From Torreya grandis (taxonomy: Eukaryota; Streptophyta; Pinopsida; Cupressales; Taxaceae): a DNA stretch of 64,000 bases. The stretch covers positions 211,501 to 275,500 of the forward strand of contig JARHVA010000158.1 in assembly GCA_037957365.1 (NCBI GenBank). Reading direction: 5' to 3'. The first letter of the stretch is position 1. The number at the start of each line of letters is the position of its first letter. This document shows positions 48,627-61,800 of this stretch, piece by piece. The translations under genes were made by a program, and so were the position numbers. The notes below the pieces were generated by a model that was given only the letters and a program-made list of their open reading frames with translations, searched no databases and was not told the origin of the DNA.

Positions 48627-49070
48627 TAATCTTGTCAATATTTAGTGTTGAATACATTAACTAAGCACCTAATGACCTTTAACATTTATAATCTACTATT
48701 AGACCAGTCCTAAAAAAAATTCATGCCAAGAGAAACAAGAGCTTCTTTAAGAGGTAATTTATAGTTTATTGAATTGTCTACACATCCTTCCAGAAGAAGA
48801 GTAATTAAATCATCCTTATCTCATATAATAATATCTAAATACCTTAGATATCCTTCCTAAATAACCCAATCTACACTCTCTTTTGGTATATTTCCCTAAC
48901 CAAGATTTGGATTTCTTCCAATTATTTACATCATTGTCCCTAAAAATTAGGATTTTATTCCTTTAAATGTAGGAATCCTTGTAAACCTTTCCCAATATAA
49001 TTATATACCTATTTTATCCTGTAAGATTATTCCCTTTCTCACTGGAGGGGATACTACCACACCTACAAAT
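48627..49070 (+). other. leader of element E (resumed after F)
   Basis: AT-rich, with no open frame of note. By position it is the rest of E's untranslated leader and perhaps the gag amino end, separated from the primer site by the insertion of F. Confidence 0.45.
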
Positions 49071-50250
49071 CACATTTCAGATGTGGTTAATATATGTTCA
49101 GTGCATCATTTTACTAAAGAAAACATGACTCTAAGAATTTTAGCATCCTCATTCAAGGCAAAGGCCTCCAATGGTATAGGATCTTGTGGCCTAGTTATAT
49201 AAACTCATGGGATGATCTAGGAGAAGCTTTAAGCAAGCAATTTGAAGACAAGTTAGACCATTTATCTTTGGTTGAGTAGTTGATTACTATTAAGAGAGTA
49301 CCACATGAGTACATGGATAACTTCAATCACATATTTTAGAGGACATGGAATAGTATCCCATTACTAATAAAACCTACGCTTGAATATGCTTTGATTTATT
49401 ATCTTAGAGCCTTGAATAGTTATGTCTCTGTGATGATCTAATCAATGAGTGGTAGAACATTACCAAATGATCGTAAGGTAGCCATTACAGCTGAAAATAG
49501 TCTTATTCAAGCTAGGAAAATTACACCAAGGCCTCAAATGCCCCTTTTCATAGAAATATAGCCCACTTTTCTATCTCAAATACTTACATTAGCATATATT
49601 CCAATGCCAACTAGTCAACCACTAAGCCAAGATAAAGCTGCTTCTAGCCCATTAAATAACCTACAAGAGTTTAAATCCTTCTCCAAAATTTTGTAAATAA
49701 AATGGTTACTCTTGAAATTTAGCATGCTCAAAACTATGGGCCATATCAATCACTTTAGTGTCCTTATCATAATAATAGACCTCCATATCAAGTACCTTAT
49801 CAAAATAATATGTTACCATATCAAGAAAATATCCAAGGCCAAGGCCAAGTTATCCCTACAAAACCTTATCAAGATTTTAATCTTAATGATACCAACACAT
49901 CTAAGGCCTTAGTCCCTATCTAAAATAATCTAGTATAGGAATATGAGTGGTTTCTTCCTTTTAATCTTCCCAATTTCCAAACCACTTGTCCTAATGGTGT
50001 TTTGAACCAAGAATTGATGGTGTAAAGCATAACACTACCACAATAAATCCAAGCTAAGGCACCATCACAATAATAGGATTCTCAAGATATAGTACCAAGT
50101 TATGTTACACTTCTAAATTGGTAGAGGGATGAGTATTATGGATTGAATCAATTGTAAGGCTAGAAATAGGATTCCTCTTTAGGTGTGGTTATTAATACTA
50201 TGTCCAAGAATAGGGATATAGAGATTTAACCAACAATTGATAAGTGCCCC
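49071..50250 (+). pseudogene. gag of element E (degraded)
   Basis: The capsid-like core reads WYRILWPSYINSWDDLGEAL, then KQFEDKLDHLSLVE, RVPHEYMDNFNHIF, the W-Y..L....I.SW..L...F pattern of the retrotransposon gag core. Then come ALIYYLRALNSYVSVM and ENSLIQARKITPRPQMPLF. The tail (49700-50200) is rich in Gln, Tyr, Pro and Asn (NNRPPYQVPYQNNMLPYQEN). No zinc knuckle was found. I recall this type of gag from gymnosperm polyproteins, but that is memory and not a search. About ten stops and several frame changes are present. Confidence 0.85.
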
Positions 50251-50399
50251 ACATCAGTTTCTCCAGTGTTACAAGAGGTTAATGACCCTAATTTATCTCC
50301 AAAAGTGAAATAAATTTAGAATAATTAAACTCTAATAAGCTAAGAAAAACCCAAAATCCATCATCAATTGACATAAGTGTAATAAGGTACTACTACTAC

Positions 50400-51160
50400 C
50401 AAATTAAAACAAAAGTTTGGTACTTACCCATTCAATATTATTGAACATTTGAAGAAAATGAATATTAATATATACATGTGGGGGTCCTTGGCCATTCCAA
50501 GATAAAAGGACCTTTTACAAACAAACTTTGTCCAACTTTAGTCTCTTAGAAGAGTCATCAAAGGAACAACCAAAGGTAGTGCTCACAAATACCCCTTAAC
50601 CAAAATAAAGTCACCTAAACAAAGGTGTAAATCCTATACCATTTTATGTTTCTTTGATCATTGGAAATCATTTATCCCATAATTACATGATAGATTTAGG
50701 GGTTAGTATCTCAATGATGCCAAAATAGATAGTAGACTGATTAAGTTTTGAATATGAGCCACTCTCTAAAGGAGTAGTTTAGCTAGATGGAATAGTTTTT
50801 AAGACCCTTAGTGTCATAAAGAGTTTTAACCTAACCTTTCATGTTTTTCATAACTTTTACATTCCCCAAGATGTTTTCATAGTTTATCTCCCTCCATATT
50901 TTACCTTGTGTATTTTTAGGGACTTTACTGCTAGGATTAGAGAATAACTATCATCTGACTAGTCTCACATGATCTTTAGATTAAAAAATGGCACTAGAGT
51001 CACAATTAGGTCTGAGACAATTTATAAGAACCACATTGAACCTTATGTTCCAAATTTCATAAGTGCCAATGGTACCATCTTTGACCAGGAAGACCACCCT
51101 ATTCAACAAGAGCCAAGTACACCCCTTAAAGTCACACTAGATTTTTTTCTTGATGATTGA
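50400..51160 (+). pseudogene. retropepsin of element E (degraded)
   Basis: It starts with a linker FNIIEHLKKMNINIY and continues IPFYVSLIIGNHLSHNYMID. The active site reads IDLGVSISMMP, where IDSGAS is expected (Ser to Leu). Later parts: LSVIKSFNLTFHVFHNFYIP, DVFIVYLPPYFTLCIFRDFT (the family's D.V..LP..FG..LSRD), then SHMIFRLKNGTRVTIRSETI and HIEPYVPNFI. The final piece (50969-51160) is open for 63 codons. It would process the polyprotein and is clearly inactive now. RNase H follows within about 40 codons. Confidence 0.85.
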
Positions 51161-51800
51161 CAGACTAATCATCATGAGTTTGATCCCTATAGGCTCATTA
51201 AAGAGGTTATTATGGGTAACTATTGCTTGCACAAATAAGGTTCCTTCATTCTAAATCTTGTGAAAACTGAGGAACATGATGATGGAGTATGGTAGATGCA
51301 CTCTGATGGATCCAAAAGTAGATATGGAGTAATAGGAGGTGTTATGTTGGTGTTTCCCTTGAAAGATAATTATTATTCTACTTAAATATTTTATTTAAAC
51401 ACACCAACAATTATACTAAGTATGAATATCTTACCTATGGTCTCTAATGGGCAAGGAAGAGGGGAATTAAACATCTCCAACTATTTGGATATAGTGAGTT
51501 GATTTTGAATCAAGTAAGAGGATATGATGTGACCAAAAAAGTTATTAAATTCCTATAAACATAGATTTTGGGACCTCCTATAATACTTTGAATCATTTAA
51601 CATCTGATCCATCCTAGGATAAATACAAATAAGATTATAGACTAGTTGTTATTAAATCTCAATTTGACATTTCAAATCACATCAAAATTGATAAGATATA
51701 GAAACATATCAATGTGGTTATGATACCTTCAATACCTAATGGCACCATTAATCAGTAGGTGTTTGATAATGATTAGTATATTATCCTTTTCCTGCAAGAA
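51161..51800 (+). pseudogene. RNase H domain upstream of RT in element E
   Basis: A short linker (HHEFDPYRLIKEV) is followed by DGVW.MHSDGSKSRYGVIGG (first catalytic Asp), then HTNNYTKYEYLTYGL (family: TNN.AEYEAL; the Glu survives), ARKRGIKHLQLFGYSELILN (family: L.VFGDSEL...Q, Asp now Tyr) and QVRGYDV. The C-terminal part includes VVMIPSIPNGTINQ.VFDND, matching a P.IPDN...W.VFD.D segment typical of these polyproteins. Placing an RNase H between protease and RT differs from the classic order. I recall plant Ty3/gypsy (Tat-related) polyproteins with this extra RNase H. Confidence 0.82.
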
Positions 51801-52028
51801 TAAGCTAAAAAAATTACAAGAAATTAGGATAAATTGTAACAACAAATGATGACCAAGTCATTTAGTTGAAGTCAAATAGACTTCCAAATGGGATGATCAC
51901 ACTTTAAAAAAATCAGTGTCGATGATCAAGTCAGAGGAAATAAATTTGACATGAAAGTAAAGAAATAACAATATGAAAGAGTTACCATATTCAAGAATAG
52001 ACTCATCCACCTCAGTAAGGTATGTAAT
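51801..52028 (+). pseudogene. linker leading to RT of element E (truncated)
   Basis: The reading VDDQVRGNKFDMKVKK...RLIHLSKVCN resembles the segment just before the RT fingers (...LGKVC..EE...), but the frame is cut at 52028 where element G begins. RT and integrase of E would resume beyond the right edge. Confidence 0.65.
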
Positions 52029-52988
52029 TATTTTAGCATAGAATTTCAACCTTATGAGAGGTTTCTTCAGGCTCTCTCACTCCTAGATAAAAAATGGGAA
52101 CACCTATAGGCTATGGATATCTTGTAATGGAGGTGAATCTCTAAGTTATGGGCTAGCTCCTTAGGTGTATCAATTAGGTTCTTAGCAAACTAATCTAAAC
52201 TACTGATTACCAAAGAAAAGGGTTCAAAAGAGGATAAATGGGTGATTAAAAACAAAAAAAAGGGTGATACACTAAACTGAATGACACTCCAAATTAATTT
52301 AAACTAACATGAAAACTTCTTAAAGACAACCCTCACTCATACAATATCTTAACCTGGTCATTTTGCATCAATATTTCCAAAACTAGGCCCACTAGACAAG
52401 AGATGAAGTATAGAGGAATGTAAAACTCACATTATACCATCATCAATGATCAAATAAGCACATCTTTATACTTACAAAAATGGTTGAATACCTTTAAATA
52501 GGTAATAAATAAGGACAATCACCAAGGAATAACACCTCCCCATAAAGTAATCATGCAAAAATTGACCATAACACTAGTTGCAAGCAAAGAGATAGGCAAA
52601 AATAATTTGTTTTATTACTTAAATATGTTGTTATTAAAAAAATTTGTAGGTATATTCCATACCAACATGAGGATAATCCTTTAAAATGAAGACAACAAGT
52701 CTCTTAAATAGAATAAAGAGGATAATAGAGAAGCAAGAAGCTCTCAGAATTCAATAAATGAAGCTCAACCACCTTCCATAGAGTCTATACAAAATTTAGG
52801 TTAATCAATCACTAATAATCCCTCATAAAATTAATATTAAAAGAAAAAATGGTCTTAAATCCTTCTCATTGACCTAAAAAGTCACTATAAGATAAAAAAT
52901 CTTTAAGGAAGATGATGTTACACTCCTTTAGCTTTGAGAAAAGTCTTCAAAGACAAGAAATATCATTTAATGATCTAATTAATGCTTG

Positions 52989-52990
<2 letters not shown>

Positions 52991-53072
<82 letters not shown>
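52991..53072. repeat. (TA)41 microsatellite
   Basis: 82 bp of perfect TA. The homologous spot in the second LTR (about 59790-59817) is a short imperfect AT tract, so the run expanded after the two copies separated. Confidence 0.97.
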
Positions 53073-53073
<1 letters not shown>

Positions 53074-53438
53074 TTCCATAAATTATCATAAAATTCCCAA
53101 ATATCTACTCCACTTAACTTCCATGCCCCATCTCCAATTGGCTTGAGCTGGCAACTTGGCAACATGGTTAGTGATCTTGGCACTTTATGCTTGTAACTGA
53201 CCTTGAAGGTTAACCTTGGGTGTTTTATTTTATTTATTATTTTTTATTCACTCAATTTTTATCCTCCAACCTTAAAAATACACCATTAAACCTGAAAAAC
53301 TCTATGACTCCATTGATGGAGGGATCCAAGCTTGATCCATTTTCAACCAGTTATGCAAGAACCTACTCTCAAGGTCATTTTGGGCCTCCTAAACACCCAC
53401 ACGTTCTAATTTGTTCTAAAAATAGTTAAAAAAATTAT

Positions 53439-53447
53439 CTTTATATA
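53439..53447 (-). promoter_or_regulatory. candidate TATA box in left LTR of G
   Basis: TATATAAAG-type word on the minus strand (CTATATAAA), conserved at 60169-60177 in the other LTR. This would leave about 1.4 kb of R/U5. Low certainty in such AT-rich DNA. Confidence 0.35.
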
Positions 53448-55707
53448 GTTACCTATATTATTTAGGTAGTTTCCAATTGATTATAGGTCATTTCATGGGC
53501 TTATGAGCTCAAAAACTCAAAACTAATCAAAATAGGCTCTTTGGCAACTTACAATGGTTTTAGGCCTTTCCATGGTGATTGGGAGATTGAATGAGTTTAT
53601 TTTATACTCATTAATATTTTTTTGGGACCTAACCTTTCTTTTATATCATTATTTTCATGTGATTCACTTGGAAACTCTTTAAATTACATTGGGAAGGTTT
53701 GCAACCTTGTGTTCACTAGTAGGTCTAGGAGGGTCTCTTTGCTAATTTGAGCCACTTGGAGTCATTTTTTCATTTAAAAAATTAATAAAATAATTATTTT
53801 TGTTCTTATAAAAATTATTTATCACTTTTACATACATCAATCCTACTTTTGACCTTTGTTAAAGGTTCTTTTAGACCTAGTTTTGAGCATAAACTCCATT
53901 AATAGAGATATGAAAACTTGGTTTTTTTTCTTGAAGTAAATAAGTGTATGAGAAAAATTATAAAAATTAATTAAAATTAAATATACCTCCATATAAATTT
54001 TAAATTAATTTCATTTATTATAACTCAAAAAATGCATCTTTTTGGGTTGCCTCAACCTGCCTTGTCAAATTTTTGAACGTGTGTAGTGCTAAGTTTTACC
54101 ATTTTATCAAGTTTTATGAGGTCCTAAAACTTAATTATTTTTTTATTAGGAAAAATAGTGACAATTAAAACTACTATAATAATTTTTATTCCATTATTAA
54201 CCATTAAAACTAATTGGAATCACCAATTTAGGCTTGCTACACACTTAGAAAATGAAAACCAAGAAACCTAGGAAGAGAGAAAAAGGCATATCTTGAGATT
54301 TATAAAGTATTAATAATTAATTATTTTTTAATTTTAACATATATTATATAAAAAAACTTATAAAATTATTATATTTCATCATAAAACCATTTAAACCTCT
54401 TAAAATTCCTTTTCCAACTATCTCCACTTGCATGCCAAAATCCTAAATTTTACAAATTTGCACTTCTCTCCATTTTGACTTGAAAACATGAATGTAATCA
54501 CTATAAAAATGTTTGTTAAGAATTTAAATCACCATAATATTATTAAAAAACTCTCACATGAGTTAAAAACCATCTGTCATACCTTAACTCTTCAAAGAAG
54601 TCTATCTAGTTCCATGTTGACTGTCAACAGACAAGCATAGGACTATGACAAAATAGTGGATGATTTCACTATTATTGTGATATATAAAATACCATTTAAA
54701 TTTATAACCACTATTTATCACCACATTTACCAATTTTCATATATATATCATGCCTATATAGGCCTTAAAACTCATTTTTCTCAAAACTAACTAGTGGATG
54801 CCTTAGTGAATGATTGTTTATGACTGCAAGAGGTCTGTAACAAAATAGTAGATGATTAACTTATTTATGAGGCATTAATTTTTAAATAATAATATTTATA
54901 TACTCACCATTATAATACATACCAAAAATCATAAACTAACTCCTCCTGTAGATGCTCCAAAATTATAAATTTCTCCAATATTAGCCTAAGCTTCCTATGT
55001 GAATGACTTGGAGAGTGCCTCAGGACTGTAACAAAAAAATGGATATATACCTTATTATAATGGAAAAATATGAACCATAAAGTCATATTTTGGGTCATGA
55101 TGACCCTATGTACCAAATTTTTCAGTTAGATCACCTCTCTTGCATCTTTAACTCCTTAAATCTTCTCAAAATTAGCCCTTAAACCTATGAGTGTGTGTCT
55201 AGTTTGAAACCATTTGGTCAAACTTGACCATGATTAATTTACATATTATTTTTGTGTGGAGTATGATGGTATCACTCTTGATATTTAATTTATCATATTC
55301 ATCTAGTTATAGAACCTTGAATTTCTTCAATAGACTAATCTTTCCATACACATCTAACTAGGCATGTTGGATGTAGGTACTCATTTAATGAGGGAAATAG
55401 ACTATGTTATTATGTAAATTAAATTACTAGAATACCTTATAAATATCAAACTTTAAAAATATTTTTCATGATCTAAGTGACCTTTCTTTCCTGCCCTTGA
55501 CTACTCAAACACCTTGTAAACCAACTAGATCATTCACTTATAGCTCAAAACCCATTTCTAGGCTTTTACCATAAAATCTCCAAAAGTACCTTAAACTTTG
55601 ATAAAGTGTTTCAAAATAGTGAAAGGAACATAAGATAGGGATATTAATTTTATTTTCTCTTTTAACCATTATATTATCCATTACACTAGGACCACCTCAT
55701 CTTTGAA

Positions 55708-55791
55708 GCATCTTTGGAGCATTATAGAGCATCTTTGGAGCACTTTAGAGCATCTTCAGAACACTTTAGAGCGTCTTTATAGAACTTAATA
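55708..55791. repeat. 21-bp tandem repeat in left LTR of G
   Basis: Four head-to-tail units of GCATCTTTGGAGCACTTTAG-A, the last partial. The equivalent part of the right LTR (about 62408-62510) has similar but more scrambled units. Confidence 0.85.
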
Positions 55792-56244
55792 TAATTTCAT
55801 AGAATCTTTGGATCTCTTCAAATCATATTTGTATCACTTAAAATCATCTTCAAACCTCAAATATTAGTCATGAAGGGAAGAGGTCATTGAATGGTCTAGG
55901 AGAGTGGTTTGATCCAACTAGGCAAAAGTTTCATATGTAGGCCAACTTTGGCCAACATTTATAGAGACCTCCTAGGATTTCATTCCTCTCTATGATAAAT
56001 ATTTGTTACCTTAGTGTATCCATTGTAATTATGGAGTCACGCAAGTCCTTTTAAACTAATTTTCAATTGAGCACAAGGATGAAAACTCTTCTAATTAGAA
56101 CCTTCAAAATAGCAAGGGTAACCCAAAATAAAACAATAATGTTCTTAAAGAACTTATGAAAGGTAAACACACAATAAAAGTTAAATATTCACAAATCACT
56201 TGGAGGAAAGTAAAAAAATATACCCTAATATAAACAAGGTTATA

Positions 56245-58662
56245 ACTTTCTTTTACTTTCCTCCTAGATCAAATGGGAAGCTTTTAACATCATTCACCTA
56301 TAATGGTTAAGGATGAAAAATTCCTTGATTTTGAGGCACCAAACCTAGTGAGATAGACTAATTGATTGCCAATATTTTGGGCATGCTCTCTAATGGATGA
56401 AATAGTAAAATCATGTCTCTAATGTATACAAAATCCCATACTGGTTCAAGGCTTGATTGATGTTTCTCTTCACTCTTGAGAAATCCTTGAAAAAAGACTT
56501 CATTCAAGTTCTTGGGTTAAACTATATTTTTTCCACTTGGTGGCTCAAAAAGACCATATTCATCCACCTTATTCTTTTGAAAATTAGGACTGATCATGCT
56601 TATAGTAGCATGCTCATAATTTTTTGGAAGAAAGACATGTCTCTTGGCCTCATCAAATTCTTTGGTTATGGTATTGAACTACTACCACAACTCTTTAGGC
56701 TCTTCATTGGTATGTTTATCAAACTATATCATTTGAGAACTTGATATGTCTCCTTCATCAACCTCACTCAATATTTCATCTTGTTTTTCAACTATAAATG
56801 AGGGTTGATTTGACCAACTAAGGTCCAAAACATCATAATTATCTTGTTCAAGGTATGGTTTGTCTTCCTCTAGCTCTAACATATAAGGGATATCTTTAAT
56901 TGACACCTCATATTGAATTGTACCAACCTATAGTTCTTAGTTCTAATCTTTTTTTCATCTATGTAGACTACACATTCAATAGTTCATTCAAGGTATGCCC
57001 CATATTCAGCCTGAGGATTATCCTCTTCAAGCTCTAATTCATTAGTGTCAAATCCATGCCAAAAATGTTGGTTTAAACCTAAATTTTCCTCCTCTAAATG
57101 AAGTGGGTTACCTATTATGATCTCTTTATCATAGACCTTGTATTGTCCTCTTGTGGCTCACCTATGGTTGCAATCTCCTCCTCTATCCTTGGTAAAATAG
57201 GTTCTTTATCTAAGAGGGAGATGGTGGGAGGGTGAAAAGGTTCACCTTGCTTATAACTTAGGAGATTAATACTCCAACTAGAGATCTTGAGAGGTGTTTC
57301 TGGTGGATTTTGAGGATGGGAGATGGAGTCTAGGAACTCTTGTAAAGTGATATCATTGAGCTAAGCTATGCATAAACCACTATTTTTTTAAACTAAAACT
57401 TCCTCTTTATCCAAGACTAATTATTGGGTCACCAAAACTAAAACCTCCTCCTTCATCTCTATGGCTTCCTTGACTATTTTTCATGAGGTAAATGTAGAGG
57501 GTGAAACCACCTTGTTATCTTCTTATTCTTGAATAGGCATAGGAGAGAGTGGTTTCACTAGTGATGGTATGATATAACTAAGATCATTGGCATAGGGAGA
57601 GATCCATGGTAGGATGGATTCATGCTATTTAGATAAATGGTCTTCATTTTCTCTCCATATAATAGGTTCTCCTTTGCAAAGGGAGGTGGTACAATGGCAA
57701 AAAGGTCCACTTGGTGGAGTAGGAACATAAGGATTTACTAGATGCTCTTGAAGAAGAGTGGGATGATTATGTGTATGGGAGAGAGTGTGTGTAGGGGTAG
57801 AATAGGGTAAACTAATTTGTTTTAATTTGATATTCTCTTCCTCCCAATACTCTAACACCTCTTCAATGGTTAATACCCACTCTTTCATCTCTATCTTCTC
57901 AACATGTGGATTGTCACCTTCTTCAATGGATTACCACACACTCAAAAACTCTTGAAAGAAGATATTTATCCCCTCTATGGCATTAATGGGGAATTCTTCT
58001 CCAATTCCAACCTCTTTATTGATATTCATGATTTCTCTCCCTTAGTCTAGTATTACTTCTCTAATTCTTAACAAGGATGGGCCTTAAAAAGGTTGGATAG
58101 GGGGCTAATTTGAAGCTCTTGGATGATGAGATTGAGGTTATTATATGGGATATGACACATAATACTAACTACACTAAAAAAATTTATCCTCATAAGATAT
58201 CAACACATTCTCCAAGCTATGGACCAGTCTTCTCAAACACACTTTGTTCACCCTCTCACAAACTACCCATTGTTCATCCTCACAAACTAACCACCTATTC
58301 TTGACCAAATAAAGAGAACTCATTTCCAATTTTTGAATATGGATAGGTATCATTGAATAAATATATAAACCCCTGTCAATATCCCTTATTAACTCAATAT
58401 AATCTAATAATACTTGTTTGAATCCTAACAAGGATGTAATAGGATAAACATAGTCTTGACAAGGGAAATTAGATGACTGAATTTAATGTAAAGGAGGCTG
58501 ATATTGGTCATAAATAGGGGTGGGATGGGGTAAAATTCCATGATTGGATTGATAGGTTGCTTGAGGGCCACTTCGGGGAAACACATAAATGTTATTAGAA
58601 TGATATGAATGATGTTGAGGTAATGAATAAGCATGTTGATCAAAAGGAGTTTGAGTATACAT
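56245..58662 (-). pseudogene. long ORF of unknown function in element G
   Basis: From an ATG at 58662 the minus strand is largely open for about 800 codons. The start is Gln/His/Pro/Tyr-rich (MYTQTPFDQHAYSLPQHHSY), then LGFKQVLLDYIELIRDI. A Glu-rich middle follows (EMKEWVLTIEEVLEYWEEEN, 57888-57625 open), then LQEFLDSISHPQNPPETPL. The end contains LDLSWSNQPSFIVEKQDEIL, HTNEEPKELW, RHVFLPKNYEHATISM and VDEYGLFEPPSGKNIV. About a dozen stops and three frame changes are present. I see no gag core, zinc knuckle, protease, RT or integrase. It may be a highly derived gag or a captured gene. Confidence 0.6.
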
Positions 58663-58810
58663 ACCAAAGTTTTAATTTTAGGCACTTAAGATACTTTACC
58701 ATCTGATGTTCATAGTGGAGTCACCATTTATTTTTGTAAACGTGCCTCTAAATTCTAATTACATTGAAGATCAACACTAAAAAGCCTTTAGTGAAGCAAA
58801 AAACATAGTA

Positions 58811-58837
58811 GTCCCCTTGGGCATGCATGTTAGAAAC
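58811..58837 (-). other. primer binding site of element G
   Basis: The minus strand reads GTTTCTAACATGCATGCCCAAG-GGGAC directly after the LTR. It equals the A0/E site (GTTTTTGGCATGCCTGATGGGAC) with an extra CATG and a few changes, so it is probably the same primer type. Confidence 0.5.
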
Positions 58838-61800
58838 TATTGCTACAAAGAATTACACCTTATGGGAGATATTTTTAGGCTATCTCACTCCTAGATCAAA
58901 AATTAGAACACCTATAGGTTGTGTCTATGTTGTGATGGAGGTGAACCTTTGGTTTATGGGCCAACTCGTTAGGTGTATTAATTACGCTCTTACTAAATTA
59001 CTCTAAACTACTGATCATTAAAGAAAAGGGTTAGAATGAGGATAAAGGGATGAATTTAAAAAAAAAAGGTGATATAAAAAAATTAATTCCACTCTAAATT
59101 GATTAAAAATGACACTAAGGAAGCTCAAATATAACCCTCACTCACACAATCTATTAACCTAGTCATTTTGCATCAATATTTCCAAAACTAGGCCTACTAG
59201 ACAAGAGATGAAGTATGGAAGAGTGTAAAACTCACACTATAACATCATTAGTTATAAAATATGCATAATTTTAGACCTAAAACAATCATGGAATATCTGT
59301 AAAGAGGAAAGAAAGAAGGATAATCACCAAGGAAGATCACTTCCCCACAAATAAATCATGCACAAACTAACCATAAAACTAGTTGCAAGCAAAGAGATAT
59401 GAAAAAATAATTTGTTTTATTGATTCAAAGGTTTTTATTAAAAAATGGGTAGGTCTACACAATACCAATGTGAGGAACATATTTTACAATGAAGAGAATA
59501 AGTCTCTTAAATAGAAGAAAGAGGATAAGAGAGAAGCAAGAAGCTCTCAAAATTTAAAAAATGAAACTCAACCATCTTCCATGGAGTCTCAACAACCTTA
59601 ATATTAATTAATCATTTATATTCCATCATAAAACTAACCTCAAAAGTTCAAAAGGGTCTTCAATCCTTCTCATTGGCCTAAAAAGGCACTAGAAGACAAA
59701 AAATTATTAAGGAAGATGATGTCACACTCCACTAGCTTTGAGAAAAGTCTTCAAAGACTAGAAATCTTAGTTAATGATCCAATCAATACTTGAGAAAAAT
59801 ATAAAAATATATAGATACTTCCTTAAATTATCCATAAACTCTCCTCAACTCCCCAAATATCTGCTCCACTTGGATTAAGCTGGCAACTTGGTAACATGGT
59901 TAGTGATCTTGGCACTTTATGCTTGTAACTAGCCTTGAAGGTTAACCTTAGGTGTTTAATTTTATGTCATATTTATATTAAATCATGTTTTCTTCTCAAA
60001 CCTAAAAAATACACCATTAAACCTTCAAAACTCTTGGACTTCATTGATGGAGGGCTCCAAACTTGAGCCATTTTTAACCAACTATGTAAAAACATGCTCC
60101 CAAGGCCATTTTAGGCCTCCTAAGCACCCACACATGAAAATTTATTATATTTAATAGTTAAAAATGATATTTATATAGTCCCTTATATGATCCATGTGGT
60201 TTCCAAGTGATTTTAGTTCATTTTATTAGCTTATGATCTCAAAAACTCAAAACTAGGCAAAATAAGCTCTTTGGTAACTTGTAATGGTTTTAGGCCTTTC
60301 CATGGTGCTTGGGAACTTGAATGAGTTTATTTTATACTAAATAATATTTTTTTTATGTATACCCTTCCTTTGAGACCATTCTCAACCTGTGATTCACTTG
60401 TAAACTCTTTAAATTAGCTTGGGAAGGTCTGCAACCTTGTGTTCACTAGGTAGGTCTAAGAGGGTCCCTAAGAAAATTTGTGCCACTTGGAGTCCTTTCT
60501 GCATTTTCCAATTCACTAAAATTATTATATTGTATCTTATAAAAAATATCGATCACTTTTCCATACATCAATCCTACTTTTGACATCTGTTAAAGGCTCC
60601 TTTAGACCTAGTTTTGAGCATGGACTCCATTAATGGAGATATAAAAATTTGATTTTTTCTATTGAAGTATGGTAGTTGTATGAGATAACTTTGAATGATT
60701 AAATTACACCAAAAAATTCCTCCATTTAAATTTTAAATTCATTTCATTTGGTATAACTCAAAAAATGCATCTTTTGGGGTTGCCTCAACCTACCTTATCA
60801 AACTTTTAAACGTGTGTAGCTCTAATTTTTACCCTTTTATCAAGTTTTATGAGTTATAAATACGTAATTATTTTTTTATTATGACAAATAGGTACCCATA
60901 AAAATATTACAATCATTTTTTTCCCATTATTAACCATTAAAAAAAACTATAATTACCAATTTAGACCTGCTACACACTTAGAAAATGACAACCAAGAAAC
61001 CTAGGAAGAGAGAAAAAGGCATATATTAATATTTATAAAGTATTAGGACATAATTAATTTTTTATTTTAACCTTTAATATCTCCCAAAATTTATAAAATC
61101 ATTATATTTCATCATGCAACCTTTAAACTTCTTCAAAATTGCTTTTTTGACTATCTCTGCTTGCATGCCAAAATCCTAAATTTTGCAAATTTGCACTTCT
61201 CTCCATTTTGACTTAAAAATATAGATTTAATAAATATCACCACGTGTGTGAAGACTCAAATAACCATAATATTATTCAAAAACTCTCATATGAGATTAAA
61301 ACCATTTGTCATACCTTAACTCTTCAAAGAAGTCTATCTAGTTCCATGTTGACTATCAACAAATAAGCATAGGACTGTGATAAAAAAATAGATTATTAAA
61401 CTATTATTGCGATATATCCAAGACCATTGAAACTTTTAAACACTAATTATCACCACCTTATTCAATTTTCTTAGTTTGATCATGCCTATAGAGGCCTTAA
61501 AACTCATTTTTCTCAAAACTAGCTAGTGGATGCCTGAGTGCATGACTATTTATAACTACAAGAGGTCTATAACAAAATAATATATTATTAAATTTTTAAT
61601 GAGGAATTAATTAAGGAATAATAATATTTATATACTCACCATTATCACATTTACCAAAAATTAGAACCTAACTTCTCTTCTGGATGCTCCAAAATCATAA
61701 ATTTGTCCAATATTGACCTAGGTTACCTATGTGAATGACTTGGAGAGTGCCTCAGGTTTTTAAAAAAATATGAGGCATATACCTTGTTATATAGGCCAAA

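Larger units (their letters stand above)
52029..56244 (-). repeat. first (left) LTR of element G
   Basis: It pairs with 58838-62899. The left edge reads TATTTTAGC against TATTGCTAC in the partner. The right edge is set by a pyrimidine run (56247-56265; minus-strand polypurine tract AGGAGGAAAGTAAAAGAAAG) present in both copies. It contains the TA microsatellite and a 21-bp tandem repeat. The right edge could be off by some tens of bases. Confidence 0.75.

Noticed and set aside
52947..53183. Minus-strand ORF of 78 codons with a long Tyr-Ile repeat
   Set aside because: It is the translation of the TA microsatellite and LTR flank; the homologous part of the other LTR has no such frame.
58425..58685. 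Minus-strand ORF of 86 codons, hydrophobic
   Set aside because: It overlaps the start of the G ORF in another frame. The Gln/His/Pro-rich frame continues much further and fits better.
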